A stretch of DNA of 64,000 nt from Parachryseolinea silvisoli. Lineage in GTDB: Bacteria; Bacteroidota; Bacteroidia; Cytophagales; Cyclobacteriaceae. Numbering within the stretch: the first letter of the stretch is position 1; the number at the start of each line of letters is the position of its first letter. The notes below the pieces were generated by a model. That model was given only the letters and a program-made list of their open reading frames with translations, made no database searches and was not told where the DNA came from. Shown in pieces: positions 9,252-18,931 of the stretch. The DNA is taken from positions 434,001 to 498,000 of the forward strand of contig NZ_JAIOAO010000003.1 in NCBI RefSeq assembly GCF_021190955.1, in the 5' to 3' direction. The position numbers and the translations under genes are program-made.

Positions 9252-10964
9252 CTAATGAGAATCGCGTAGCACGCGTGACCCCGATTTACCGACGAGAAAA
9301 TCCAGGTCGGCCCCTTTATCGGCCTGTTGCACATGGTTGATATACAGGTTGGCATAACCGCGGTCCGCGGTCGGCGTGGGCTGTTTCCAGTGCTGCCGGC
9401 GTCGCGTAAGCTCTTCGTCAGAGACGTGCAGGTGAATCCGCTTTTCTTCGACATTTAATTCAATCAGGTCCCCGTTTTCAACCAGTGCCAGGTTGCCGCC
9501 AATCGCCGACTCGGGCGACACGTGCAGCACCACCGTGCCGTAGGCCGTTCCGCTCATGCGACCATCGGAAATTCGCACCATGTCGGTGATGCCCTTGTCC
9601 AGAAGTTTTTTCGGAAGCACCATGTTGCCAACCTCCGGCATGCCCGGATAGCCCACGGGCCCCACACTTTTCAGCACCATGACACAGGTTTCGTCGATGT
9701 CGAGGTCGGGGTCGTCGACACGATGGTGATAGTCTTCAATGTTTTCGAAAACCACCGCGCGTCCCGTATGTTTCATCAACGCAGGGGTGGCCGCCGACGG
9801 CTTTAGCACGGCCCCGTTTAACGCCAGATTGCCTTTCAGTACGACGATGCCGGCTTCTTTAATGAGTGGAGTGTCGTAGTCGGCAATGACATCTTTGTTA
9901 TAGCAATCGTGACAGCGTTCCAGATTTTCTCTATGTGTTTTACCATTGACCGTTAGCGTATCCAGGTGTAAAATGGATTGTAATTCTTTCAGTATGATCG
10001 GTAAACCACCGGCATAGTAGAAATCCTCCATCAGGAACCTGCCCGATGGCATGAGGTTTAACAGTAAGGGGACTTTGCTTCCAACGTCATCAAAGTCTTG
10101 CAGGTTTAACTCAACGCCTATACGGCCTGCAATAGCCGTGAGATGGATGATGAAATTTGAAGACCCGCCAATGGCGGCATTTACTTTGATGGCATTTTCA
10201 AAAGCGTTGCGTGTAAGAACTGTCGACATCTTCAGGTCTTCTTTAACCATTTGAACAATCCTTCTTCCGGAGAGCTGGGCTAATACCTTTCTACGCGAGT
10301 CTGTCGCCGGTATGGCCGCCGCGCCGGGTAACGTCATGCCCAGGGATTCTGCCATGCAGGCCATGGTTGACGCGGTGCCCATAGTCATACAGTGCCCGGG
10401 ACTGCGCGACATACAACTTTCGGCGTGCGCATATTCATCGTATGAGATCTTGCCGGTTTTAAGCTCGTCTGTGAGCTGCCATACGGCTGTACCCGAACCG
10501 ATGTCCCGTCCCTGATATTTCCCATTGAGCATCGGGCCACCGGGTACAACCAACGTCGGAAGGTCCACGCTGGCTGCGCCCATCATCGTAGACGGTGTTG
10601 TTTTATCGCAACCCGTAAGCAAAACAATTCCGTCGAGGGGATTGCCGCGGATGGATTCTTCGGCGTCCATACTGGCAAGATTCCGGAACAACATGGCGGT
10701 TGGTTTCAAGAGGGTTTCCCCAAGCGACATGATTGGGAATTCAAGCGGAAACCCACCGGCCTCGTAAACACCTCGTTTCACCCATTCGGCAATATCGCGC
10801 AGGTGCGCATTGCAGGGCGTAAGCTCCGACCAGGTGTTACAAATGCCAATGACGGGACGGCCATCGAACATATCTTCCGGGATGCCCTGGTTTTTCATCC
10901 AGCTTCGGTAGATGAATCCCATTTTATCTTTTTTACCAAACCATTCGGCACTTCTGTAGCTCAT
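9252..10964 (-). CDS. IlvD/Edd-family aldonate dehydratase (arabonate/xylonate type)
   Basis: A 570-residue member of the IlvD/Edd family of Fe-S dehydratases. Cysteines expected to hold the cluster are visible at C51 (SELTPCNAHL), C119 (LLTGCDKTTP) and C192 (SPGHCMTMG). The length and the N-terminal YRSAEWFG...GFIYRSWMKNQG resemble pentonate dehydratases rather than dihydroxyacid dehydratase. It would convert L-arabonate or D-xylonate to the 2-keto-3-deoxy pentonate, step two of the Weimberg route. It lies 22 bases downstream of the semialdehyde dehydrogenase gene in the same operon, and both neighbouring enzymes fit that pathway. Confidence 0.9.
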   Translation of the reverse strand: MSYRSAEWFGKKDKMGFIYRSWMKNQGIPEDMFDGRPVIGICNTWSELTPCNAHLRDIAEWVKRGVYEAGGFPLEFPIMSLGETLLKPTAMLFRNLASMDAEESIRGNPLDGIVLLTGCDKTTPSTMMGAASVDLPTLVVPGGPMLNGKYQGRDIGSGTAVWQLTDELKTGKISYDEYAHAESCMSRSPGHCMTMGTASTMACMAESLGMTLPGAAAIPATDSRRKVLAQLSGRRIVQMVKEDLKMSTVLTRNAFENAIKVNAAIGGSSNFIIHLTAIAGRIGVELNLQDFDDVGSKVPLLLNLMPSGRFLMEDFYYAGGLPIILKELQSILHLDTLTVNGKTHRENLERCHDCYNKDVIADYDTPLIKEAGIVVLKGNLALNGAVLKPSAATPALMKHTGRAVVFENIEDYHHRVDDPDLDIDETCVMVLKSVGPVGYPGMPEVGNMVLPKKLLDKGITDMVRISDGRMSGTAYGTVVLHVSPESAIGGNLALVENGDLIELNVEEKRIHLHVSDEELTRRRQHWKQPTPTADRGYANLYINHVQQADKGADLDFLVGKSGSRVLRDSH

Positions 10965-10986
10965 ATAGGTATACTTAAGACGCTCG

Positions 10987-12594
10987 TTACTTTATTGATT
11001 CTCGTGTTTGTTCTCCGTTGAGGAGTCGCCAGATGCCCAACGGATTATTATCCTGCAGTTCGGCCGGCAAATGTCCCTGCGGCATGTTCTGATAGCATAC
11101 CGCGCGTGTGAAGCGGAATATCGAGGCTGTTCCGACGGATGTACTTCGTCCGTCGGTCGTCGCCGGATAGGGGCCGCCATGCACCATGGCGTGCGAAACT
11201 TCGACACCGGTTGGGAAGCCGTTGATCACAACCCGGCCGACCTTTTGTTCAAGGATATCGAGTAATTCGCGGTAGGCATCAAGATCTTCATCCGTTCCAT
11301 GTACGGTAGCCGTGAGATGTCCCGATAGAGTACGTGCGATTGAAAGTACCTCGTTTCGGGAAGCGGCTGAGACGATCATGCTTGTTGGTCCGAATACTTC
11401 CTCGGCAAGTGCAGGATGCTGTGCAAATACCGCCCCCGTAGTCTTAAAGAGTATAGGGAGTGCACAGTTTTGCGTCGGACCGTCTTTTCCACGGGCAAGC
11501 ACTTCCAGTTCACCTTGTGTGATATGCCGGGTAATGGCGTTTGTATAGGAGCGGAGAATATTTGCTGTCAGCATCGGTCCGCCCGAGGTGTTTCCAAACT
11601 CCGTGGTGAGGTATTTTTGAAATGTGCGGCCGGGCTCATTTTCTTCGTACACCAGCAACCCCGGATTGGTACAGAATTGCCCAGTGCCAAGGGTAACCGA
11701 CGCAGCGAAGCCCTGCGCTATTTTTTGACTCGCCGCCTGCATCGCCCGCGGCAAAATAAAAACAGGGTTGATACTGCCCATTTCTGCATAGACGGGTATG
11801 GGCTCGTCGCGTTGGGCGACAGCCTCGGACAGCGCTTTGCCGGCTGTGAAAGACCCTGTGAAGCCAACTGCTTTTATGTGTTTGTTCTTAACCAGTTGTA
11901 TGCCTGTAATGTTTCCATGGCCATGCAGCAAAGAAAATATACCATCGGGCATGTTTGTCGCCTTCGCTGCGCGTACAATGGCTTTTCCCACCAGCTCGGA
12001 TGTGGCCGGGTGGGCCTCATGCGCCTTTACGATGACGGAGCACCCCGCAGCGAAAGCCGCGGCAGTATCGCCCCCTGCCACCGAAAAGGCCAGGGGGAAA
12101 TTGCTTGCTCCGAATACGGCAACGGGGCCGAGGCCGAGGTGCATTGTGCGCAAATCGGGCTTCGGAAGGGGCGTACGCATGGGGTTTGCTGTGTCGATGC
12201 GGGCGCCTATCCACGAACCTTCGCGCAGCATGCCGGCAAACATCAGCAACTGGCTTACAGTGCGGTCACGCTCGCCTTCCAGGCGTGGTTTGGGAAGTGC
12301 TGTTTCGAGGTTGCAGATTTCGATGAGCTGGTCCCCCAGTGATTTTATTTCAACGGCGATTGCCTCTAGGAATGCTGCCTTTGTGGCTCCCGTAGCTTTA
12401 CGATACTGCTGAAATGCTTCCGAAGCTTTTTCGCACGCCTGGTGTAGTTCGTCTGCTGTGGCTTTGGCGAAATGATAGGGCAATGGCGCGCCGGTAGCTG
12501 GATTGGCGGACTGGAAAAATTCGGAGCCCCGTCCACTTTCTTTAAATCCAATGAGTTGGTTTCCTTCGATAGGGATCATAGCGATGACCGTCAC
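10987..12594 (-). CDS. 2-Oxoglutarate semialdehyde (2,5-dioxovalerate) dehydrogenase, NADP-type ALDH
   Basis: A 535-residue aldehyde dehydrogenase of the ketoglutarate-semialdehyde branch. It has the catalytic cysteine C308 in [10 protein letters not shown], the general-base glutamate E271 in YAEMGSINP, and the coenzyme loop [13 protein letters not shown]. The AEMGSINP and QFCTNPG forms are typical of this branch; most ALDHs have ELGGK and GQxC. It oxidises 2-oxoglutarate semialdehyde to 2-oxoglutarate, the last step of oxidative pentose degradation. The start codon overlaps the stop of the upstream FAH-family gene by four bases (ATGA), so translation is probably coupled and the 12594 start is well supported. 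Confidence 0.9.
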   Translation of the reverse strand: MTVIAMIPIEGNQLIGFKESGRGSEFFQSANPATGAPLPYHFAKATADELHQACEKASEAFQQYRKATGATKAAFLEAIAVEIKSLGDQLIEICNLETALPKPRLEGERDRTVSQLLMFAGMLREGSWIGARIDTANPMRTPLPKPDLRTMHLGLGPVAVFGASNFPLAFSVAGGDTAAAFAAGCSVIVKAHEAHPATSELVGKAIVRAAKATNMPDGIFSLLHGHGNITGIQLVKNKHIKAVGFTGSFTAGKALSEAVAQRDEPIPVYAEMGSINPVFILPRAMQAASQKIAQGFAASVTLGTGQFCTNPGLLVYEENEPGRTFQKYLTTEFGNTSGGPMLTANILRSYTNAITRHITQGELEVLARGKDGPTQNCALPILFKTTGAVFAQHPALAEEVFGPTSMIVSAASRNEVLSIARTLSGHLTATVHGTDEDLDAYRELLDILEQKVGRVVINGFPTGVEVSHAMVHGGPYPATTDGRSTSVGTASIFRFTRAVCYQNMPQGHLPAELQDNNPLGIWRLLNGEQTRESIK

Positions 12595-13427
12595 GCGACG
12601 GTGTTTTCTAGTGTACCAATAGGCTCGATTCTTATGCTGATCACGTCCTGCGCGAGTAGCGTGAAATTATCTGGCGGAACAATTCCGGTTCCCGTCATTA
12701 AATATGTACCGTGCGGAAAGCTGACTTCGCGAAACAGGTATTCTACCAATTCGGTGTGCTTTCGTTTCATTCTGTCGATGGAAATCTCATTTGTGAAAAC
12801 GGTTTTACCCTGGCGGTTGATGGAGATGCTGATTTTTGTGCCGGGATCGATTGGCTTTTCGGATACAAAGAGGCAAGGGCCAATGGCGGCGGCACCGTCG
12901 TATGATTTTGCCTGCGGCAGGTAGAGCGGATTCTCGCCCTCGATATCGCGCGAAGACATATCATTGCCTATAGTATATCCCTCAATGGTGCCGGCGGTAC
13001 AGATGAATAACGTTAATTCCGGCTCGGGAACATTCCATTTTGAATCTTTTCGAATGCGTACCGGTTGATTCGGTCCGACGGTTCTATAGGCGGGAGCTTT
13101 GAAAAAAAGCTCGGGGCGATCGGCTTCGTAAACGCGTGCGTAGAAGTCGCCGCCACCGGCATCCTTCGATTCTTCCATACGGGCTTCGCGGCTACGCAGG
13201 TAGGTAACACCCGAGGCCCATACTTCCTGACTACCGATGGGCGCGACGGAGCTTGCCTGGCAACGTGCGGCGAGTGCTGAATCGGATTGTAGTCGGTCGA
13301 TTTCACGTAGGATTTCTGCATAGAGGTTTGGGCGGTTAACGAAGGTGTCCCAGTTTGCCTCGTTTGAACGATAGTGATGCTGCTGGTGCTCGATGATTAT
13401 TTCTGTTGCCGTTTTGTATACTTTCAT
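12591..13427 (-). CDS. FAH-family 2-keto-3-deoxy-pentonate dehydratase
   Basis: A 278-residue fumarylacetoacetate-hydrolase-fold protein. Characteristic stretches are [27 protein letters not shown] (metal-binding glutamates), [15 protein letters not shown] and [13 protein letters not shown]-fold enzymes in pentose operons remove water from 2-keto-3-deoxy-arabinonate or -xylonate to give 2-oxoglutarate semialdehyde. Here it lies between GH3 and the semialdehyde dehydrogenase, exactly as expected for that step. It starts 11 bases after the GH3 stop and overlaps the next gene by four bases. The pathway role rests on gene context; the fold alone would also fit hydrolases of acylpyruvates. Confidence 0.87.
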   Translation of the reverse strand: MKVYKTATEIIIEHQQHHYRSNEANWDTFVNRPNLYAEILREIDRLQSDSALAARCQASSVAPIGSQEVWASGVTYLRSREARMEESKDAGGGDFYARVYEADRPELFFKAPAYRTVGPNQPVRIRKDSKWNVPEPELTLFICTAGTIEGYTIGNDMSSRDIEGENPLYLPQAKSYDGAAAIGPCLFVSEKPIDPGTKISISINRQGKTVFTNEISIDRMKRKHTELVEYLFREVSFPHGTYLMTGTGIVPPDNFTLLAQDVISIRIEPIGTLENTVA

Positions 13428-13438
13428 GTCGCGGTATG

Positions 13439-16072
13439 TTAGGGTATAGGTATGGAAGTTTTCAGTATATTAGATGTCATGGGGAAATGTGTATCGGGCT
13501 GACCGCCACCGATACTAAGCTCCAGCGGCCCTGAGGCGCCGGGTGGAATTTTCACCATGAGTGTTACGGACTGTGTTTCGCCCATGTTAAGATGTACTCG
13601 TTTGTAGGCCACCAGCGAACGAATCGGATGGCCGGTTTTACGGGTAAGGTCTTTTGTGGAAGCATATACCTGAGCGACTTCGTCGCCGTCGCAACCACCG
13701 GTGTTCTGCACGCGTGCAGAAACCTGAATGCTATCGGTGCCGGGGATACGTGCCGCGTGCAAATCTGCGTATAAAAACGTGGTGTAACTCAGCCCATACC
13801 CAAACGGATAGAGCGGTGTGCCTTTGAAGTAGCGGTAGGTTTGGTTTGTGATGTTGTAGTCGTCGAAGGGAGGGAGGTCGCGTGTGGATTTGTAAAATGT
13901 TACAGGTAATCTTCCTGCCGGATTATAGTCGCCAAACAAGACGTCGGCCAGCGCCTGCCCCGCGGCCTGCCCCGGATACCAGGCTTCCACAATTGCTGGT
14001 ACGTGGTCATTTTCCCACTTCACGGCTAGTGCGCCGCCATTGAGCAAGACCAGTACGATAGGTTTGCCTAACGCGTGAATGGCCTTGATGAGGTTCTGCT
14101 GCGACTGAGGAAGGTCGATGTGGGTTCGGTCGCCACCCCGAAAGCCATCTATCATGACATCCATCTCTTCGCCTTCCATACGCGGGGTGAGCCCCATGCA
14201 CATTACCACCACATCCGCCTGACGGGCAGTTTCGATGGCATTGCGCAGGAGGTTGGGTTTAGGCGCCGCCCAGACCAGCTGCACCTGGGCGTCGGCAAAT
14301 GTTTCGATGGCTTCCACCACCACTTTATATCTCCTGCCTGCTTCCAGTTTCATAGGGGCTGTTTTTCGCAAGCGTGGATCGCCGTATTCATCGCGAAAGT
14401 GATAAATCGTTTTTGTTACGAGGCTATCGTCTATGTATAGCTTTGTATTGCACGTCGAAATAAACCCCAGTTGGTACGTGCCGGAAAGTTGTGGAATGAT
14501 GGCGCCGGTCCACCGCACGCTAAAGTTATCGTCATCCATGCCTTTGCGCGGGGCATTGTTTGACCAGTTGGCGTCCAGGGTCGAATCGACTTCCGTGTAC
14601 AGGGGCTGTCCCGTCAAAGTTATATTGTTGTAGTACGCTGCCTGCAGCCCCGGCGTATTTTCGTTGGTAAAGAGTACTGTTGCGGGGACGGTGTAAAACA
14701 TAGGCATGCCGTCGGCCAATTCAGATCCTTGTGCAAACAATACACGCGTTTGACGGGAGACCTTTTCTTGAATGCCCTGCAGGGGTGTGACGGCACGTGA
14801 GGGGACACCATTGTAGTTGCCCAGCAGCATGAGCCATTGATCGGCATTGGGGCCAATGACGGCCACCGTGCCAATATCTTTTTTCAGCGGAAGTAAACGT
14901 TTTTCATTCTTTAGCAGTACGATCGACTTACGGGCTGCCGCCAGCGCCAGGGCTTGATGTTCCTTACTATCAACGGTAGAATATGGTATTTGTGCATATG
15001 TTACCCTTTCCGCGGGGTCGAACATGCCTAATTTGAATCGCGCATAAAAGAGCCGTTTTACAGCGATGTCTATTTCTTTTTCCGTGATAAGGTTTTTTGA
15101 AACCGCTTCCTTCAGGTGCGAATAGACATTACCACATTCCAGGTCGGTACCCGCTCTGACCGCTACGCTGGCAGCTTCTTCGGGACTTGCTACGATTTTA
15201 TGATACTTGTAGATGTCCGTAATCGCTTCACAATCGGAAACCACGTAACCTTCAAAACCCCACTCATTTCGTAGGATGTCGTTCAGTAGGCCCGGGCTTC
15301 CGCAACAGGCTTCCCCGTTGTATCGGTTATAGGCGCACATGACGGAGTATGGTTTACCGAGTCGAATTGCCATCTCGAATTGCGGCAAGTACATGTCGCG
15401 CAGGTCACGTTCGTCTGTTACGGCATTGAAGCTGTGACGTTCGGGCTCCGGGCCGCTGTGCACGGCAAAGTGCTTGACCGTAGCCACCGTTTTCAGATAG
15501 CGAGGATCGTTTCCCTGCAATCCCCGAATGAATTTAACGGCTAAGGTTCCTGTCAGAAAGGGATCTTCCCCATACGTCTCTTGTCCGCGACCCCAACGCG
15601 GATCGCGGAAAATATTTATATTCGGGGACCACAGGGTAAGTCCTTGATAAATGAACCGCTTATCCTTCTTCTCAAAATCGTGATGCTTTGCACGCGCTTC
15701 ATCGGCTATGGCTGTTGATACCTGATGAATCAGTTCTTGATCCCATGTTGCTCCAAGCGCGATGGATTGTGGAAATACGGTTGCCAATCCGGCGCGGGCT
15801 ACACCATGCAGTCCTTCCGACCACCAGTTGTAGCGTGGTATATGGAGCCGTTCGATGGCAGGAGCATCGTTCATCATTTGGCCGATTTTCTCTTCCAGCG
15901 TCATGCGCGCGACCAGGTCATTGACGCGCTGGTCTATGTTCAACGCCGTGTCCAGGAATGGAAACGGTGCGCTACTTTTTTTATCTGAACAGTCCGTTCC
16001 CGTCAGTGCCAGTGATAACATGAGACAAGCGCAAAGGGCTTTGCGTATTCTCCAACTCAGCCGTTTCGTCAT
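13439..16072 (-). CDS. GH3 glycoside hydrolase with PA14 insert, beta-xylosidase-like
   Basis: An 877-residue exported enzyme. A positively charged N-terminus and hydrophobic stretch end at a cysteine (TGTDC, not a perfect lipobox). The GH3 N-terminal barrel includes [39 protein letters not shown] and the nucleophile D280 in VVSDCEA. A PA14 domain is inserted at about residues 465-610 (LQAAYYNN...), then the second GH3 domain follows ([15 protein letters not shown]), and a C-terminal fibronectin-like domain ends the protein. The VVSDCEA form and WSEGLHG are common in bacterial beta-xylosidases, and the operon encodes pentonate oxidation, so beta-xylosidase or alpha-arabinosidase activity is favoured over beta-glucosidase. 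It is the first gene of the five-gene operon, transcribed away from the AraC gene. Confidence 0.92.
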   Translation of the reverse strand: MTKRLSWRIRKALCACLMLSLALTGTDCSDKKSSAPFPFLDTALNIDQRVNDLVARMTLEEKIGQMMNDAPAIERLHIPRYNWWSEGLHGVARAGLATVFPQSIALGATWDQELIHQVSTAIADEARAKHHDFEKKDKRFIYQGLTLWSPNINIFRDPRWGRGQETYGEDPFLTGTLAVKFIRGLQGNDPRYLKTVATVKHFAVHSGPEPERHSFNAVTDERDLRDMYLPQFEMAIRLGKPYSVMCAYNRYNGEACCGSPGLLNDILRNEWGFEGYVVSDCEAITDIYKYHKIVASPEEAASVAVRAGTDLECGNVYSHLKEAVSKNLITEKEIDIAVKRLFYARFKLGMFDPAERVTYAQIPYSTVDSKEHQALALAAARKSIVLLKNEKRLLPLKKDIGTVAVIGPNADQWLMLLGNYNGVPSRAVTPLQGIQEKVSRQTRVLFAQGSELADGMPMFYTVPATVLFTNENTPGLQAAYYNNITLTGQPLYTEVDSTLDANWSNNAPRKGMDDDNFSVRWTGAIIPQLSGTYQLGFISTCNTKLYIDDSLVTKTIYHFRDEYGDPRLRKTAPMKLEAGRRYKVVVEAIETFADAQVQLVWAAPKPNLLRNAIETARQADVVVMCMGLTPRMEGEEMDVMIDGFRGGDRTHIDLPQSQQNLIKAIHALGKPIVLVLLNGGALAVKWENDHVPAIVEAWYPGQAAGQALADVLFGDYNPAGRLPVTFYKSTRDLPPFDDYNITNQTYRYFKGTPLYPFGYGLSYTTFLYADLHAARIPGTDSIQVSARVQNTGGCDGDEVAQVYASTKDLTRKTGHPIRSLVAYKRVHLNMGETQSVTLMVKIPPGASGPLELSIGGGQPDTHFPMTSNILKTSIPIP

Positions 16073-16356
16073 AAAATGTGTAGTATCGCATTCCTCGGTC
16101 GTTCATGTATGCAGGCGTCGTTCCTGAAAGAATGAACCTGATATCGGTCCTGCAAGCTGAATAGTCTTGGCCAGACAGACTTCCAATAAAACCCGCCGTT
16201 GAATTTTATACACGATTGCGGTAACGATATAAATTGTAAATTTTGACGTTTTTGAGTTTGGATATCCATCTGTTTTTTCCAGATTTGTCAGATGTGGGTT
16301 TGCAGCTCCGCGTTAAAGCAATACTGATGCTTTGATATTGTCGATTTAATTTTACC

Positions 16357-17235
16357 ATGAACCAGTTTCTTTTAAATCAAGGCGCGTCACAGGAATTAGA
16401 TGGTTTTGGTCATATCCGGGAGATCGGTATTCGAAAGAATACCAGTGTACAGCTCAATTCACTTTGTTCTACGACCACCGACAATATTCGTATCTATTAT
16501 ATTCTGGACGGGAAGTTTGAATGGTTCATCCATGATCGGTCTCATATTCTGTATCCGGGAGACCTCGCGATCATTCTGCCCGGCCAGTCCTTTGGCGGAA
16601 GCAGGGGATTTGTTGATATCGGCACCTTTTGTTGGATAAGCATAGAAGTAAAACACGCTGATAATAGTCGAAGAATGGTTTTGGGCGACTGGAGCGGACT
16701 GTCGGAAAGTGATAGTGTTACGATTAGTAAGATTCTGCAACTGAACAATATTGTCGTCCTGTCAAAGGTGAAGGAAGCCTTCATCATTCTTCAGGCAATC
16801 AAAGACGAATTGTTTCAACGGGAGATTGGTTACACCACGCGGGTTAATCACCTCATTGACGAGCTCTTGATTTTTATTGCGCGACAGTCAGGTCGTCAGA
16901 CCAACCTGCGGCGGGATTTTCCAGAGATGTTTACAAAGATGGAGGAAGCGTTGCGGCAGAACCTGGGGCACCAATGGACCGTGGAAGAGATGGCCGCGCT
17001 GATCGGTCTCGGAACGACTGCTTTTTCGGAGAAAGTGAAGGTCTTCACCGGATTCTCTCCGTTGAATTATCTGATCAACATTCGTATTTCAGAGGCCATC
17101 AAGCTGTTGAAGAAACCAGAGATCAATGTAACGGAGATTGCGTTAGAAACAGGGTTTTATTCGTCTCAGCATTTTTCAACGACGTTTAAGAAGCTTACGG
17201 GCTATACGCCCATGGAATTCAGGAAGAAGAAATAG
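16357..17235 (+). CDS. AraC-family transcriptional regulator
   Basis: A 292-residue regulator. The N-terminal half is a cupin-like sensor domain (YYILDGKFEWFIHDRSHILYPGDLAII in part) that in AraC proteins binds a sugar or other effector. The C-terminal ~100 residues form two helix-turn-helix units: WTVEEMAALIGLGTTAFSEKVK, and VTEIALETGFYSSQHFSTTFKKLTGYTPMEFR in its usual form. It is divergent from the GH3 pentonate operon across a 284-base gap and 20 bases upstream of the FGGY kinase. It therefore probably controls one or both in response to a pentose or aldonate (inference). Confidence 0.93.
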   Translation: MNQFLLNQGASQELDGFGHIREIGIRKNTSVQLNSLCSTTTDNIRIYYILDGKFEWFIHDRSHILYPGDLAIILPGQSFGGSRGFVDIGTFCWISIEVKHADNSRRMVLGDWSGLSESDSVTISKILQLNNIVVLSKVKEAFIILQAIKDELFQREIGYTTRVNHLIDELLIFIARQSGRQTNLRRDFPEMFTKMEEALRQNLGHQWTVEEMAALIGLGTTAFSEKVKVFTGFSPLNYLINIRISEAIKLLKKPEINVTEIALETGFYSSQHFSTTFKKLTGYTPMEFRKKK

Positions 17236-17255
17236 GGAAATAAATATACATCGAA

Positions 17256-18779
17256 ATGGAATGTGTAATTACAATAGAGCTTGGAACAAACGCGGTACGT
17301 GTCTTTGCCTTCGATTTGAACGGAAATGTGGTGGCGTCGGCCAAAGGCTCCTACCCGACATTTCACATTCAGCCAGACTATAGCGAGCAAGACCCTGAGC
17401 AGATTTTTATCACGATGTTGTACGTGCTGAAAAATTTGATTACTGAGAACCTACAACCTCAACGGTACGCCGTTCAATCGATATGTTTTATAGCCTCCAT
17501 GCATAGCGTTCTCGCCATCGATAAACAAGGTGCTCCTCTCGGGAACGTTATTACGTGGGCAGATAATCGGGGTAAAAGAGAGGCGGATGAGTTAAAAGAT
17601 TCCGATTTAGGAAAAGTGCTGTACCATGCCACAGGAACACCTATTCACCCCATGTCTCCCTTGGTAAAAATAGCGTGGCTAAAAAACAATGACAAAGATA
17701 GATTTGCGCATACCTCTAAATTTCTTTCGATAAAGAGCTATATTCTTCAGCAACTTACCGGGGAATACGTGATTGACCACAGTCTGGCTTCCGCCACCGG
17801 GTTACTGAATATTCACACTGTGCAGTGGGAATCGAAGGCACTTGAATTTGCTGGCATTCATTCCGGGCAGTTGCCGGAATTGATGCCAGTATTCGGTAAC
17901 CCGGGTAAGCTGCGGAAAGAGTATCAAAAATCACTAGGTCTGGGTGCGAACACACGGGTTATGGTCGGCTCAAGCGACGGTTGCATGGCAACCCTGGGCG
18001 CGGGTGTATGGCGCGAAGATAAAGCCGTGGTTACCATAGAAGACAGTGGTGCTGTTCGTATTGTTGGAAATCACGTTCTGCGCGACGATAGGCGACGGTT
18101 CTTTAATTATCTTCTGGCAGAAAACTATTATGTGTCCGGTGGCCCGACAAATAATGGCGGAGTGGTCTTTGAGTGGTTTGCCCGACAGTTTGGTGATTTT
18201 CGCGTTCCATTCGACACTGAACAAATCATGGAAAATCTGATTCATGAGGCATCGCGTGTGCGCGCAGGGTCAAATGGTCTGTTATTCTTGCCTTATCTTC
18301 TTGGTGAACGCGCCCCGATCTGGAATGCAAATGCCCGCGGATCATATTTTGGTCTGAATATAAAACATGAGCGGCAGCATTTTATACGGGCTACGATTGA
18401 GGGTATTTTGTATGAGGTGTATAGTATCGGAAAAATTTTACAAGAGCATCGCACCATCAACAGCCTGTCTATAAATGGTAGCTTTGCCACAATCCCTTTT
18501 TGTGCGCAACTAATGGCTGATATTTTTAATAAACCTATTAATATGGTGAAGAACTTAAATAGTGCGAGTCGTGGCGCTTTTTTGTTAAGTGCGATCGATA
18601 TGGGAATTTACCCTGATTTCGAGAAAGCTGCAGGGAGTACCGATTACCAGCATACGATTATGCCTCGTGAAGAGGATCATGCGACCTATAACCGATACTT
18701 TCAGATTTTTGAGCGTCTAAGTGTTAAACTTAAAGATGAATTTGAGGAGCTGGCAGCGCTTCAACACGGCGCTCAGTAA
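17256..18779 (+). CDS. FGGY-family carbohydrate kinase, gluconokinase-like
   Basis: A 507-residue sugar kinase of the usual FGGY length. The N-terminal ATPase lobe starts with TIELGTNAVRVFAFD, in which the phosphate-binding motif is GTNAVR rather than the usual GTT/SS. TWADNRG is the substrate-loop motif. GTPIHPMSPLVKIAWL resembles gluconokinases of the Bacillus GntK type, and GSSDGCMATLGAG leads into the second lobe. It would phosphorylate an aldonate or pentulose with ATP. It follows the AraC regulator by 20 bases and probably forms an operon with it. Assignment to gluconate over xylulose rests on the HPMSPL motif and on the GntP permease nearby. Confidence 0.85.
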   Translation: MECVITIELGTNAVRVFAFDLNGNVVASAKGSYPTFHIQPDYSEQDPEQIFITMLYVLKNLITENLQPQRYAVQSICFIASMHSVLAIDKQGAPLGNVITWADNRGKREADELKDSDLGKVLYHATGTPIHPMSPLVKIAWLKNNDKDRFAHTSKFLSIKSYILQQLTGEYVIDHSLASATGLLNIHTVQWESKALEFAGIHSGQLPELMPVFGNPGKLRKEYQKSLGLGANTRVMVGSSDGCMATLGAGVWREDKAVVTIEDSGAVRIVGNHVLRDDRRRFFNYLLAENYYVSGGPTNNGGVVFEWFARQFGDFRVPFDTEQIMENLIHEASRVRAGSNGLLFLPYLLGERAPIWNANARGSYFGLNIKHERQHFIRATIEGILYEVYSIGKILQEHRTINSLSINGSFATIPFCAQLMADIFNKPINMVKNLNSASRGAFLLSAIDMGIYPDFEKAAGSTDYQHTIMPREEDHATYNRYFQIFERLSVKLKDEFEELAALQHGAQ

Positions 18780-18931
18780 ATAACACAGTCGTATGATATC
18801 GATTGGGAAGATGCTATGGTGGACGCTGACTAGTAATCGATCTGGGCAAAGTTGCCATTATTGATGATTTTAAGTTCGTTAGAATTTATACAGTACGTGC
18901 GCCAAACTGTAAGCCTTTAATTAACGGGATC

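Noticed and set aside
11416-12342. 308-codon open frame on the plus strand, with another of 204 codons overlapping it
   Set aside because: Both are antisense to the aldehyde dehydrogenase, whose catalytic motifs are intact.
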